From positions 571,001 to 635,000 of the forward strand of contig VZSE01008989.1 of NCBI GenBank assembly GCA_013398275.1: DNA of 64,000 nucleotides, written 5' to 3'. Of the stretch, positions 13,101 through 28,100 are shown one piece after another; the first letter of the stretch is position 1, and every line of letters starts with the position of its first letter. The notes beneath the pieces are model-generated. The model had not been told where the DNA came from, did not search any database, and saw nothing but the letters and a program-made list of their open reading frames with translations. The DNA is from Promerops cafer. Taxonomy: Eukaryota; Chordata; Aves; Passeriformes; Nectariniidae. The position numbers and the translations under genes are program-made.

Positions 13101-16100
13101 GCCAAAGACATGAAGTGACACAGTGGCAATACTACAATGCAGTATTCCACCCATAATTGTGCTGGATCTCCTACACTACTGCAAAACGATCCAAGCTACA
13201 TCAAGATAAGAAGCCAAAAAAATAAAGAGAAACTAGCCAGTAAAGCCTCTAAACTTTTCTTCCACTATCGTCAGATCATAAAAGCCTCAGGATCCAACTA
13301 TAATAATACTAGATTTAAAACAAGAATTGATATAACTAGCCTTCCTTTAAAAATATTGACTTGGTTGCAGCGTCCCCCTTGTCACATTCAGACAAAGCAA
13401 ATGCCTAAACAGATACAATTCTAGCTGCCAAGGGTATCATCATAATCTTGTCTGGATCATTTAATTGAGTTTTTGCCACCTCCTGCCAGAAGGTTTTGGG
13501 AACAATGATTCCCTCCTTTCTTCAATAACACTGTCCTCCCACTTTAAAAAGAAAAATCTCTCTCATTTCCATTCAGAGTGATCCACCTTGAAAGGTTAAA
13601 ATTTGCTTAGTGCAGCCATCTGCATAGGTAGGTATGCACTGCTTGAAGAAACAGCAAAGCAATCCCAAAGCAGTAGGAGTGTGACCATAACTGAATTCAG
13701 TTTCAAGCCTGTACAAATACAAGAAAAACATGTACTTTTGCCCAATGCTTCTGCCAAACAAAGTGGCATGCACAGCTGGTCCATGGGTCTTTGAAAATTG
13801 AGCATTTGGCTTCTCCACAATCCCTGCTCTGATGCTGGAAACTTCCCAGAGCCATGGCTTGGGAATCACTGCACTCCCTCAGAAAGGGAACAAAGAACAG
13901 GCAGCATTGCAGGACAGTAGCCCAGCTGGACTGCTGCACAGCAAGCTGGCTCCAGAGTAGTAAGCAACGCATTTACTGAAGGCAGCTGAGGCCAAGAGAT
14001 CGCAGTGGATGCACGAGACACTCCAAGAAATAAACACAATTTTTAAAATGACACCTTCTCACCTCATCTGCTCTACGGAGAAGTCCAGTTATGACCTGAA
14101 AAACATGGGAAATGCTCAGCTCCAAGAATTTTATTTTCCAGTTACAGTAAAAAGCTATGAAATTCTTAACCATGTTTACTCTTTGAGAAGATTTAAGGAG
14201 CAGCTACTCTTTTATGGAAGGTGCTACAGTTGTTTACATGGGAAAGGAGGAATGTTCAGCCTGCAAACATGTTGGAAACAGCAGGTTTATGAGTGTGCCT
14301 GAGTACATGCTGGCACCACAACCACTCCCAGTGTAAATGTTTCAACACTGAATGATGCTCTGTATAATGCAAAACCAGCACTGGCCAGTGCAATTAACAA
14401 AAGGCCAGAATGAACTTGCAGATGTATTCTGATCACTTTCTCTTAAGGTCATCACATTAATTTAGCCATTGTCTTATGAAATCAGTAGTTAGAAACCAGA
14501 AACTGGTTTAATAAAATACAGTCTTGAAAAAGAGAGCATCCCCCAGTTCTGCTCCTGTCATTAATCATCTTGACAATAGGCATTTATTAAATATGTTCCA
14601 CACTTTGTTATTATTCCCACGTAATTTTTAAGTTATCTGATTCCCACTTAGCAAAATATGCATTCCTCTGGGGTAGTTTATAGAAAGGAAGGAACTTTGA
14701 AAATCAAACCATTACAACTACATTACACAGAAAGAAAATGTTAGAACCATGTCCCTCCAAAGAGTTTGCTCATTCTAGAATAAACTTCTGGAAGACAGTT
14801 ATGTCACACACTCTTTTTGTGCCCACTCCCATCATCTCTTTAAGACTAGTACCAACAAGCAGAGTGTTTGTCCCCAGAATATTAGAACATTTACTGAAAA
14901 CAGATATCTAGGAACATTTACTGAAAACACAGATATCTAGGAACAGTTGTTATGATGCTGCTACATTGCACAGACTCAATCTTCTTCCCTCAGCCCAACC
15001 ATGATTCTCAACAAACCAGGCTCCTGCAGTACCTCTTGGACTGTGCCATCTCCTCCTGCAATAATGATCAGATCTGTGTTTTCCATTAATTCCAGAAGTT
15101 TTTTTGCTTGTCCCTCATAATCAGTCTGAAGAAACAGAGATCCAAACATGAGGACTCAAATTACTATTTTTAGTATATCTCTTTTATAGAAAAAAGAATC
15201 ATCTATCCATCTGGTTAACAGTTATTTTTATGTAGGCATACAGTACTCTATATTACTTACATTCAGAGATTTTTCAACTTATACAACCAGTTTGATGCAT
15301 AATATGTGCAAGTAAACACATACACACACACACACACACGCACACACGCACACACACGCAGAGGCTAAATGAAGTATCAGAGCAAATCTTACTCAACAGA
15401 TCTAGAATACCACAGCAATCATCTTATTTCCAGGTAATATTACATTGAAACAAATCCAGAAGCCAATCACTTGCAGAAAAACTCCCACTATCTTTAACAG
15501 CCAAAGTGCTCAAGTGCATCTCCTGAAACACAGCATCAACTACATAAAAGGCTACTGCCAGACAGCCACTGACAATGGATTTAGCAGTAAAGAGTACTGA
15601 CTTTTTAAACCATCAAAACTGTTTTCTACAAAATTAATGTCTTTTACAGACCCATCTCAGCCTTACTTCCCTGCCCAGCCTTGTTTTACCAACTTGACAG
15701 GTCTGATGCTACCAAGCACCAGTTTTAAGTCTTGCAAAATAATTTCTTCTCTTAGGGTGGGACTAGGTATTTTTAGTGATCAGAGAAAGGGATTAACAAA
15801 AACAGCATTTTAAAATTGAACCTTGTGGAAAAGATTCCAAGACATAAAGATGCATATCAGAGTACTCTGCTGTTAGGACACACTGACTATTAAGCACACA
15901 TCACAGCCTCAAAAAAACTGCAGAAAGATCAGAATCCCTTCAAAGTTTCATTGTTCTTCTCTTCCAAAGAAAACCTATTTGTTCATTCACACCATTTAGA
16001 GCTCAGTGTTCTGCTTTCATGGCGGAAACGTTGAATTATTTGGAGAGACACAGAAATAATTTCAGTGTAAAGATAAAAGGTTATTTTTAATTAATCTGAA

Positions 16101-19100
16101 GAGTTCAACTGCATGTCAAAATTCCTCACTTTTCAATTCTTCAAGTTCAGGCAGAAATGACAAATTCAACAGCAGTGGGCATGCACCACTAGCCAGCACT
16201 CAAAGAGAGTTTAGAGAGAGTTTTCTCTCAAATATGAATTACAGAAGGGCTGCTTTAGACAGACAAACAAACATATGTACTGCTTTAGCTGAAAATTAAA
16301 ATCTCACTACACTGTTTGAAAACTAACTGTGAATTAAAAAGATTACATATCGGCTTAATATCTCAGTACTTATTTCTTCTTATAAGATGTCTACAGGACA
16401 ACTAAGAATGTCAAATGCATACAGATTTGAATTTCAATTCTTTGAGAGGAGAAAGAAGAGCAGTCAATATTTCTATAGTAGCAGAACCTATCTGTTCTTA
16501 CCTTAACCACAGTTACATCCAAGCCAGACAAGTGCAAAATTGGTGCAGCATTCTTTTCAAAAAGGTTCCCAGCTTTGCTAGAAATAACAGAGTAAAAACT
16601 GTTTAATGAGTTGTGTGGCTGAAAAAAAAAAAAAAATTAAAAAGGAAAGAAACAAATGAATAGCAAGAAGAAATCTACTTAAAACCGAGCATTCAATCTC
16701 CACAATCAGTCACTCAACCTGTGAGTGACTCAACCAGTCAGGAAAGATGAGATTTCATGTGGTTCAAATGTATTACATTTCTAGTCTCATATCTCAGATG
16801 TCAGGGTTTTGTTGCAGTTTTAATAAATGCACAAGATGCTATCTAACTTTTGCCAAAAATAATTTTAAAACCCATTAAAACAAATTAGGATCTCCAGAAA
16901 GAAATTTATTAGAAAATGAACGACTTACAAAGCACCAGCCTTTCAGACCACAAAGAAGGCCCATGTAGGCTTTAAGAAATATTTCTAAAATCCCAGTTAT
17001 TTATTACTACATATTATTAAATAAGGTTAGAAGCAAAACTCTGACCTTTTTTGTTATAGGACTGATATTTTATGCCTGTCATTGTATAATAAAATAATTA
17101 TATCACTAACTATAAATTGTTTACAAGTAGAAACATGAGACTTGATTACTATGCATTTTCCAGACTCACAAAAGCATGTGAGTCCAAGAACTTCCATGTC
17201 AGCTATAATATCCCCCTCATATTGGTAGTAACAACTCTCTGCCCCTCCACAAAATGCAACTATTCCAAAGCTTAGCTGATCAGCAGAAACAGACAGACAT
17301 CATATCCAAGATTATGGTTTTTCTGCTAACGAGCACGTAAAAATAGCAGCCGACCTCTTCCAGGAGTCTTGCTCCAAGCCCATATTTAGCCTCTCAGTTT
17401 GTGGGCACATCCCTTTCAAGGGCAGGTTCCCACAGAAGTAAGATCACTTCTTGCCAACTTCAAGTCTTGAAGCAATCAAGGTCATCTCTTATTTCTATAG
17501 TTTTTGAGGATGGAAATATATCACATGCAAAAGTTCGGAAGGCATACAAAGGAATTCTACATACGAAGGAATGACAAAGGCCAAAACAGAGGATTAAAGA
17601 AAAAAAAGAAATACATATATGTTTATATATGTGTATATATATATGTATGTTTAGAAATAATTCTTCCACCTCAAGCAACTAATTCTATTTCTCATCCCAA
17701 TATTTTTGGTGAAATAAAGTTTGGCATAGTTACAAAGCACCAGCTTGGCATCAGAGGGAGGCAAAAATGAGCTCAAAATTCTGGCTGGCTTTTATAGCGG
17801 ATAGCAGAGCAGAAATGCAGAAAGAGTGCCTCAAATGAGAGTGCTGGGAAGGAGGAATTTTACCCTTTGCAAGCTGCTGGGTTGAGGAAGACTGTTGCTT
17901 TCTTCAATGGCATAGTGGCAGGGATCAGCTGGTTGCCAAAAGCCTAAGTAAGAGAAAAAGAGCAAGGCTCAGTTTATCTTTTAAGCACACTGCTAAAACA
18001 GTTCAAAATAATGCATCTCTACAAATGTCAATGGGCTTTCAAGCCTCATGACATTCAAATGACTTCCATCTTCAGCCATTGTACAGGTCTCTTATTCAAA
18101 GACCTGCACTCTTAGCAGCAGCTCACATCACTGTCATAAGTACTCTTTAGCTCATTTTTACAATTCCACCACCATTTCATTTTTGTCAACCTCTGTTTTT
18201 CTGCAATGGGCAGAGATCCAGGGAGCTCTCCTTGACTCCAAGGTTACTGGATTTTCTTTCCTTATGTAATTCTCACACACCTGCCTGCCACCTTCTTTCT
18301 GCATTCTTTCCAACTTCTGAATGTTAATTCCTCTATCTCTTCTACTCATCTTAATATTTTCTATGCTTCAGTTTTTGAAGACAGGAAAGATAATTACAAG
18401 AGAATCTGCCTTGACCTATAAGCAAGTCCACTGTTTCTTATACTTGTCTTAAACGAATCTCTCTCTATAAAAATCATTCAATTCCTCTTCAACTTTTAAT
18501 CCAATTCTGAAGAGGTGTCTCAATTTTAAATTCCTTGAGAGTTCCTCCACAAAGCCTCTTGCACTTTGTACCTATTTCCAAAGCTGTTCAGCACAGGCAA
18601 GGAAATGCCAAACTTCCACATGTTACATCCTGCTCTGTAAGCCTCTAGAAGGTCACTTAAAGGCATCCTCAGTAACACACCAAATCCAACTTGATTTGAA
18701 CACAAGGAATACAAGGTATCCAGCAATACCATCCAGAAGCCCCACAAAGAGTAGCATCCAAAGACTACTGTGCTGAACATGGCCCAGTCAACTGTCCCTG
18801 ACTTTTCTTCCCCTTTACCTTGAAGGTTAATCCCCTAGCAGGAATTTTTATATTGAAGGAAGTGATACTGTACAAAAAGAACAGTACATTTTAGTGGTTG
18901 TTGGCTGTTCAAACTTATTATTAATTCCACTTGCAAACTCTGCTCAGGAAACCTCAATTTAAAGAAGGGTACAGCTGGCTGTGCTGCTTAAAACATCCAA
19001 ATTTCTTCTTCCAGGAAAGAAAAAGGATGAGAGAAGTTGCTGAGAGTAAAGAAATCTTCAAAGAAAGTGAAACAAATCAATAGCTCTTAATCTTTACTCA

Positions 19101-22100
19101 AAGATCAGCTGGAAAACAGACCAACTTATTATACTGCAATTGTTGGGTGGGAACTGGGGAATAGGGGACCTCTAGCATGTTACAGCTGTTAGAAACAACT
19201 AGTTATTTGCTTAGGGGCACGATATGATGTATTTGCATGCCCCAAACAATCTAGCAAGGCTCTAAACAACCCAGCAAGGCTCATAAAGATTTTATTAGTA
19301 ATGACATAATTGCTTCTTTATGTAATATACTTAGACATTTATGTTACATACAGAGGCATTTCTAAAGCAAATCCTGATGTGTAAGACAGAAAACAAAAAA
19401 ATAATAATGCAATATTCTAGAAGTCTTTCAGAGCAGAACATTAAAGATAACTTACAGTCATACCATAAAAATGGTTATTAAATATATATATGAAGGTATA
19501 ATTTAGATAAGTCAATGCCTTTTTGACTTGTCACATGCACACTTCCAGGCATTATATTTCTGGACTTCTAAAATGACAACCACTATTCTACAACTATGAA
19601 AAATCCTTTGTACAAAGTTTTTATAGTGCTTTATGAATACCAGCAAAGAAACTACATTCTTGTACAGAAAACTATCCTTGAATTGTTTGCCAGCTAAACA
19701 GCACCTCTTTACACGTGCCCAGACTTCAGCAACAAGGGCAATCAGCAAGACTGATTTGCCAAGAAGTCCGAGTCAGCTGACACTGACTTATTCCAGAGAC
19801 AGAGGTGTAAAATGCTAGAAATATGATAAATGGGTTCTTTATTACAGAATCTTTCCATAATCATTTGCCACACCAAGGCTGTCATCATAAATTGGTGTTT
19901 AAATTCAGACACATGTGGCAGAACCTTTGCATGAAATACTGCTGTCATGGATACTTTCTCAGGAAGGCAGCTCTGTCATCAATTTGATAATGTAACAGGC
20001 TTAAAAACCTAAAAATCTAATGTAAAAATGGTAAGAACTTCACATACACTTCATTCAGACTGAACTTTCTCTTTAGTGAGTTTGTCTCTATTTTTTTCCA
20101 ATACTTATATGCAGCACTATAAAAGCAAGCAGCATTTTTCAAACAATTTTAGATTGTTGTTATTCTGAAGAACATACCAGACACTTAATGCCTTAATGCA
20201 GTACTGCTGTGTGTTTTCAAGCACTATTTGGCACTGACACATCAGTGAGAATGGAAATTACAGCAAGAATTGATTACTAGGCTTTCTGGTTCATTCCTTT
20301 CTAATGCAGGAATCTTCTTTAGGACATTTTCCCAGGCTTTAACCACTAAAATTGCAGGAAGCTCTATTGACAGTGCTTTTGTATTTTCATTTGTAAGAAT
20401 AAGCCATAATGGAATAGAACCTGTCACTTAACTGGATTTAAGAAATAGGAAATTCAGGATTTCCACAACTGCACTATCTGCTGGTACCAGTCTTCTCCTT
20501 AGCACTTACACCTTTTTGACAATACACACAAACCACTTCATCAGCTCCTTTTAAAAAAATTGGTTTAATTTGGTCAGCATGCTTCAAATACTGAGGTATT
20601 AATAGCTATTTTTTGTGATATAAAAGACTTCTATCACTTTGTTATTATGCAGTAAAAATGAATATTGAAAACATAAGACTCTGAAATTACAAGTATGGTT
20701 TATGAAAGCAGTATTTTCAGGGAAAGATCTTGTTTTTCATGAGCAGTGAGTTCCCTTACATCTATTCTGCTGTGAAGATCCATTGCCCAAGACATGTTGC
20801 TGTGAAAATCTTTCAACAGCAGACAGGCTAAAATTAGGCTAATTCAGGTGCACAGCACTTCTGTACTGAGAAAAATAATTTACACTATTCTACTCAGGCC
20901 CCAGTACGTAGCAATGACGAGAGCAGTGTTACACCCTGCCAAACGTCAAACATACGTCACGAAGGAGCAGGTTTAGAATAAACTTTATTTGTGGGAGGTA
21001 AAAACTCTTAAAATCCTACAGAAGTGATGTCATCCATGGGCAGCAGCACTTACACCTCTCCAAAAGCCTGCTTATTAAGGACAGGATTTCTTTGTGACAA
21101 TATTACAGTATGGGAGTTTGTTGACTGCTGTTTGCCCATGAAGGCCACAAACTATGAAATGCAACAGTCAGTACCCCCCTGAACAGTGGCCTTCTTGTCA
21201 CTGCTCAGCAACTAGGCTGTCCCCATTAAGTTCCCAGTACATGGGTCCCAAAAGAGCTGGGTCAGTCAGTCATCACAGCTGGCATCCCTGATAAAGTCAC
21301 TCAGGGTCCAACAGACAAGGGCGAGGTCTCTGCAGCTGAGCACTGACACGAAGCGGTTTGTGCTGCTTCTGCCCAGACTACACCCCTCCTGGTGGGGCTG
21401 GCATTTCAGTCTTGCCAACAAATCATCTTCCTACCACAAGTTTACAGGCACAGAGCAATTGCACATGCAGCAATGGAGGTCTGGGTAGCTCCAGCAGTGA
21501 CTAAGATCACCCCAAGGATAACGGTGCACTCCCCTGCAGCAGCAGCCAGGACGCACAAGGGGCAGTACCCCCTGTCCAGCCCTGGGCATTAAGGGGAAGA
21601 ACACAGATGGCATCATTCTAAGGCTTGGCACGTAGGAAAGGCCCACTGGGAAAATCTCAGGAGCCATGCACAACCAAGATAAGAGAGAGATTTTAATCTA
21701 ATTTTATTACTTTAAACAGTATTACCTGGGCTTCTTGGCATGCAGCTCTTCGTAGCAGGTTATCACTATCAGGTAAGACAGAAAAGAGAGGGGACATTAC
21801 ATTGTGTAAGTTTAAAACAATTTGCTCATTTTTAAAATGGTACATACCCCTTTTACACACAGTGTTACAACACTAAAACAGAAAAAAACCCAAAACATTT
21901 TAAGGATAAAACACCCCCATTTACACACACAAGCATATTTTTTTTTCTGCATGTGCACACAAACATTCTTTCTACATATATAGAAAAGCAGAAAAAAAAA
22001 GGACATACATTAAAGAAAAGAGAAAAGAAAAGCAGAAAACAAAGACCAGGACGCCAAGTGTGCTGAGATCACATAAGCTCTGGCACACTGTGTAACTGTG

Positions 22101-25100
22101 ATTTATTTGTTAAATTGCTACATAACTATAATCCAGAGATCAGGTGTGGGTTTTTCCAATGTTCTTGCTGCCTGGTATTTACACTGAAGGTACTTACCAT
22201 TCTGGCAGTGTAGAAGGGTTCTAGAGAGGACTTAAGTCTTTGTGCATTACAACAGTGAACTCCCCTCTCCATCAGTTTTCAAGCCTAACACACATTAATG
22301 TAGCACCTCCCACTCACCTAGGTCTGAGCAAGGCCCAAAGCAGCAACTCAGAGAGGTGAAAAACACTCATTAAGTGTAAAAACAAAAGAGATGATCAGTG
22401 TTAGATACGTCACAGATGGTCTTTTCAGAAATACATTCCTGTCTTGTCACTGGCAAGCAGGGTATATATACAGCAAGCACTGGAGACACAGCTACTGAGT
22501 GAGCAATCAAAGTCTGTTCTTCCCCTAGCCCCAAAAATGCCCTATTTCCCCTTGCACACAAAATGTCAAGTACTGTTCTGCTGTGCCCGGAGTCTTGCTT
22601 GTCCTCTAGGTACCAACACTCTCCATCCACCAGCCTGTCCTTGCCAATACCTGGCAAGACCATATACTTTTGTCTCAAAATATCACAGACAAAAAACCCC
22701 CACTTACAGTCAGCATATCAAAATGAACACTACAGCAACCAAAAGGATTAAAGGCCAACCAGACAGAAACAGGTGAGTGGGAGAACAGCACACTTCTGCC
22801 CCAAAATGTGGCTCATCAGGCCAAACCCTGCCATGGAAACAGCAGAAGAGAAGGCAAGGCAAGGCCAAACCCAAGTGCCATCTATTTGATTCCACTGGTT
22901 TACAGTATTTATCTGTCACTGGAACTATAGAAGCTGCTCTTTTTGGCATCACCAAAGATGCTGCAATGCCATAAAATGAGAAGTAGGGTGACTTCAGGTG
23001 AGATATAAAATTGGATTCTGAGAAAGTAACTACGCTATAAAAGCCACAGATTTATTCCTGGTAGTAATGAAAAGACAAAGAAAGAGTTCAAGCATGGAAA
23101 AAGAAAATATGTGAATAATACCTCATCAGGATAACAAGTAACTGGAATGTCTGCAAAAAAATTCCTCAGAGGCATGCTGTCATATTTGCTCCTTAAAACC
23201 AAAGGAGTAAATAATTTGTATTAAGCAACTGCAATATCACTTAGAGGAGCAAGAGCCTTGGGTTTGATTGCAGTAATACGATGGAAATGCACCAGTTAAA
23301 ATAACTCTGCAAAGGTTGGTGTTCCAAGCTGTGCAACAGCAGTGTCACAGCTAATTCCAGCTCAATCAAGGCAGCGTGACAGGCTGAGTCCACACTGTGC
23401 CACTGGGGGCACGAGCCCTCACACAGGGACACTTTGCTCCCCGTCTGTGACTGCGTGTGGCCAAAGCAAACAGAAAATAATTGCAATTTCAACACATAAT
23501 GTTGAAATATTATGGAATATCAAGGAGACCCCGCTATCAAATGATGGTTGCACTGTTGATGTCTTTGAGAATTGCTGTCCTAACCTTCTGAACAAATCCC
23601 AGCCAAACCCACATTATCTGTTTACTTCACATTGATGCTATTTTGTTCAGAAGTCAAGCTCTGTCACACTGTCAGCCAGTCTGTTTTCCTGGTGCCCCCA
23701 GCTTTATGCTGCAGTGTTAATTGCCTTTAAAATGAAGTCCAGCAACACTTTACAAATGCAAGCAGAAGATACTGTTCTCTCTTTTTCAACCTCAAAGATC
23801 CTCAAAACAACTGTCAAGGATTCACCTCAATGAGTCCTACCCATAAAAATTAAGCTTGACAGTTTAGATGTCAACATTTATGCTGATTTTCTCCTGCATT
23901 GAAGCACTTAAAGAGACAGAAGAGGCCTACTTTGACACTTACCATTTTGGTGTCAAAGGAAAAGTTTCGATTCTGAGACCAGAAGAATCATTTACCATCC
24001 AGCAATTTCCAGGTGATCTGTCTCACTTCTCCAGCAGCACAGCACCCAGAATCCCATACCATCCCAGCCACACTCATAGGATTTCCACTTAAATCAACTG
24101 GGACATTTCAAAGTCATCTGAGTTTGTCAAGGATGTCCCAAGTCTGGTTTAAAGATGCCAGGTAACAGGAATCTTTTTATTTCCTTAAAATATTATGTCA
24201 ACACTTAACTAGCTTCAAACTCCAGAAAAAACAGCACAAGTGCACTCACAGGGATGCATCTGTAAGAAGAGCAGTCCTCCTCCTGCATCACAACTGTTGC
24301 ATTTACTCACCTCACATGGCTCACCTAAAACACCCCAAGTGGGCCTGCGAGTCCTCTGCAGGCCATGACAATCAATAAATAGAGAAAATTGTGAAAACCA
24401 GCTAAAATGTAACTTCTTAAAACCTTCTACCTCAGCATGTATTCATTCTCAAAATATGACTCCTCACCAGCTCCCAGAGAAGATGAGACTTTAATAATAA
24501 AGATAAGATTTTGTTGATTTTTTTGTACTTGATTGTCTACTATTAGGTAGTAACAAAGCCTTTTCAACAATGCTCAAACATGAGCAGGTGGAGGTGGAGG
24601 GAAACTGCTCCACTGCCTGAAAGAACACACAGAGATTTCTTCTGACTTGCACCATATCCACAGCAAACTAAAAATCAATTTTTACTTTATGTTTCCCCTA
24701 AGGCCTTATCTACACAATTCAGCCTTAAAGCCAAACAGACAAGCAGTGTTGCATCTGCTGGCCAACTCAGGGCTGTCTTCCTGCTGTGAGATTTAAGCAT
24801 CACACAGCTTACAGCTGGGCCAACTTGCTTAAGCAGTAAAAAATTGGGAAACGGAGAGGAACAAACAGTGGCAGCAGGGTATGGATGAAAGAGGCTGTCC
24901 TAGGCTGAACCCACAGCCAGAACATTCCCAGCACAGCCTCAAGGCCAGCAACCACAGCAGCACAGACTCTGTGGAGAACAGAGCAGGCTCCCACCAAAAG
25001 ATGGAACCAAGACAGAAAGGACAAGAGTGACTGTGCAGAGCTCCCCACGCCCCAGCTGTGCCAGGCTGCCAGCACACAACGCTCTGAGAACAGAGAACTT

Positions 25101-28100
25101 GCCTGGACAGGGCTCTTCTGATTTCTGTGCAACACCCCCACTGCAGGACAGCTGGCCACTGCTCCTGTCCTGAACGTTCTCAGCTGGAATAGGCCATTAA
25201 CACCCTTACACATAAGCACAAGATCCACACAATTCAGTAAGGATGCTCCTCAAGATGAGACTGAGTCCTGTGCCCAAGTGCCAGCAGAAGCCAGGGTGGA
25301 AGGACAGTTCCCACGATGAAAGGTCACCCAGGGCAGCAATGAGTGCAACAAGCAGAAGACAATGAAGCTGAACTGAAGCTGTTTGAGGCTCTCAGCTGCA
25401 GCAAGGGTCTGGCTTACATCCAACCAAAGCAACTCCCCTAAAAGTGAGCACACTACAAATGTAAAAAGAAGCTCAGGATCTCGTTCCAAAATGGGCTATC
25501 AGCATTAAATCTAAGACTATTAAATATACTCAAATATGAAGAAGTTTAAAAACGTTAAAGTTCAGTGTCTCCACCAAAACATCGAGTTTTGCAAAGAGAA
25601 ACTTGACCAAAGCTGTGCACACAGGGTCAGTCCTCAGAAGCTATATCAGAATTCCTGAAAAAGATTTTATCTTAGCAGAGAGCTTTTTTGGCTGCTTCTA
25701 ATACAGCAAGAGCACAGAATCCTCTTTACTGGGTATTAGAATTTACTTCCATCTTAGCCTTGGAAGGGCATGAAAGACAAATATTAGGTTTCATCAGCTT
25801 TACCTAAGACTCAGAATTCATACTCTGTTTTTTTGACAAAGTTTTGATGAAATAAAGTCAGCTACTCAGGAAGTATATGCAGAAAGGTGACAAAGTGAGT
25901 TATCAGCTGGCAAACACACAGAGACTAACATTCAAATTGTAGATAACAGCACCACTCAGGATTACTGGCAGGCAGTCAAAGGCTCAGGTGCTTTGCCAGC
26001 ATTTTCTACTGAGAATGTCAATACTTTAACATATACAGAGCAAAATTAAGTATGTGATGAGTCCAGTGCCTCAGTAGAATATCCAGGGTCTCAATCCTGA
26101 CATGGTGATGATCACTTATGCAGTGACATCACCGAACAGTCTGGTCAAATCTGACAATCAGTTCAGCTGATTTCCATCATGCTGGAGATTTCATTTCTGC
26201 TGATCTGACAGAGCTGGTAACTCACTGCACCCCCTGGGGATACAAAGAACAGCTGCAGCTCAATTCAGGAAAGGTGACCCAGGACATGAAGTTGAGAGGG
26301 GATTCCAAACTTGGTGAAAATTTTAGAACAATCATATGGTAAAGCACAATCTTTATTTGTAATCAACCTCACCTGTGTATGTTAAGCAGAAGTATGTTAC
26401 TGTGTACAAGCACACACCTGACAATCTGCATACCCTGCAAGCTTTGATCTATGATATTAAATTGTCCCTTGTACCTGCCCCATGATATGCTATAGATTAA
26501 AATGAGCCTAACATATAAAGTCATGCAATCCAGAGAAATTAAAGACAACCTCACATGTTGCAACACTGAGTCATCCTCCTACTTCTTAGACAGCACAGGA
26601 GTATTTGCTATCCTAAATGCAAGACAATGGATTTTTGAAACATATTCTTTTATGAGAACAAAAGGAATTTTAAGATGCATTATGGTTTTGCAAGAATGGC
26701 AATGGGGTTCTAGTTAACAGTAGTTCAACCAGACATAATTCCTATAAATTCAACATGTGAAAAACCTTTGCTACCTCCTGACTGACACCCCTGTTGAAGA
26801 GGTACCTTCTGTACTATCACATGCCTAGAAGGCCAAAATAACACATTGGGGAAGGGGAAAAAGCACAAGGTTTCCTCCTTTAATTCTTCCCGCTCATCCA
26901 AAACTCCTTACTTTTAAATCAGTCAGTATTTCAACAAACACCCCCAAACCAAAAGGCTAATACACAGATTCAGAAACTAAATGCTGCAGGAAGAAAGTAC
27001 CAGGACTAAGGAGCTCCTCAACCTTTACAGTTATTGCCACCCACAACCTTTAGACCAACTCAGTGATGATCCATCACACTCCAGTGCCCCTCCTTCCCTT
27101 TTTACACCCTAGGGAGCACAAGGGCAACCAGGCTCCACAGCACAGTCTTCAGGGTGGGCAAGGGGGACTGCCATATCCATTTCCAGGCAGGGAAGAGGCA
27201 CTGGGAACAAGCCTGGAAAAGGTAACATTCTTCTTGTCCATACAGCATTCTCCAAAGTCTTAAGGAAGTACTTCAGAGCTCTTCTGTCCCTATGAGCTTG
27301 GAGAGACTGACTACAGAAGAGCTGCCATTTATCTGCAGGACAGATTGTTATTTACAACAGCTCCACTTAATGCAGGCATCATGGCTGCTGCATCTAAAAG
27401 AAGGAGGAACCTTGAGAAATCAAAAAAGCAAATCACTTTCTCCTTGCAAGAGAAATATTTTAGAAAACCCACAAGGATGGAAAGAGGGATGCAGGATGGC
27501 AAACAAAAATTTTCTTCAGCTTCAAATAAATGACCAACATCTCAGCTACTTCCAAGAAGTCAAGAGGCTAATCTGAGCCAATGCTGTGCTAAAGCAAGGC
27601 CCTTAATCAGGAACTCGTGATGCCAGAACCAAAGCACAAGGCCTCACTACACTTTAAATGTGTTCTCGAAGGGCAAGTATCAGTCTTGTCAGGTATGGCT
27701 CATGCACAGCCATTGAGCCTCTGATGTGGATAACAACAAGCCTCAGGGCCAACACAGCCCCTACAGATCCTTCATTAACCTCTCCCAGCCTTGTCTGTGG
27801 CAATTTGTGCATGGGGCAAAACGCACATCTCTGCTTCCCAGCACAACTGGGACATAGACAAAGAAACTGGGAAGAAGGAATGTACAAAAACACTCACACC
27901 AAAAGCCATCCCCACAAGCTGCAGAGAGGGATCCTGGCCTACTCCCTGCTCTCCACCTGCCACAAGGTAAGGGCCTCACCCTTCACAGAGTATCACAAAG
28001 GGCTGTTGAGACCACCTTTGAATTATTTTTTACACTCTCACCATCAGGCTCTTGTCACTCCTTGTTTGTCTGTAAGCTGGATAAAACAGCTTCCCACAGA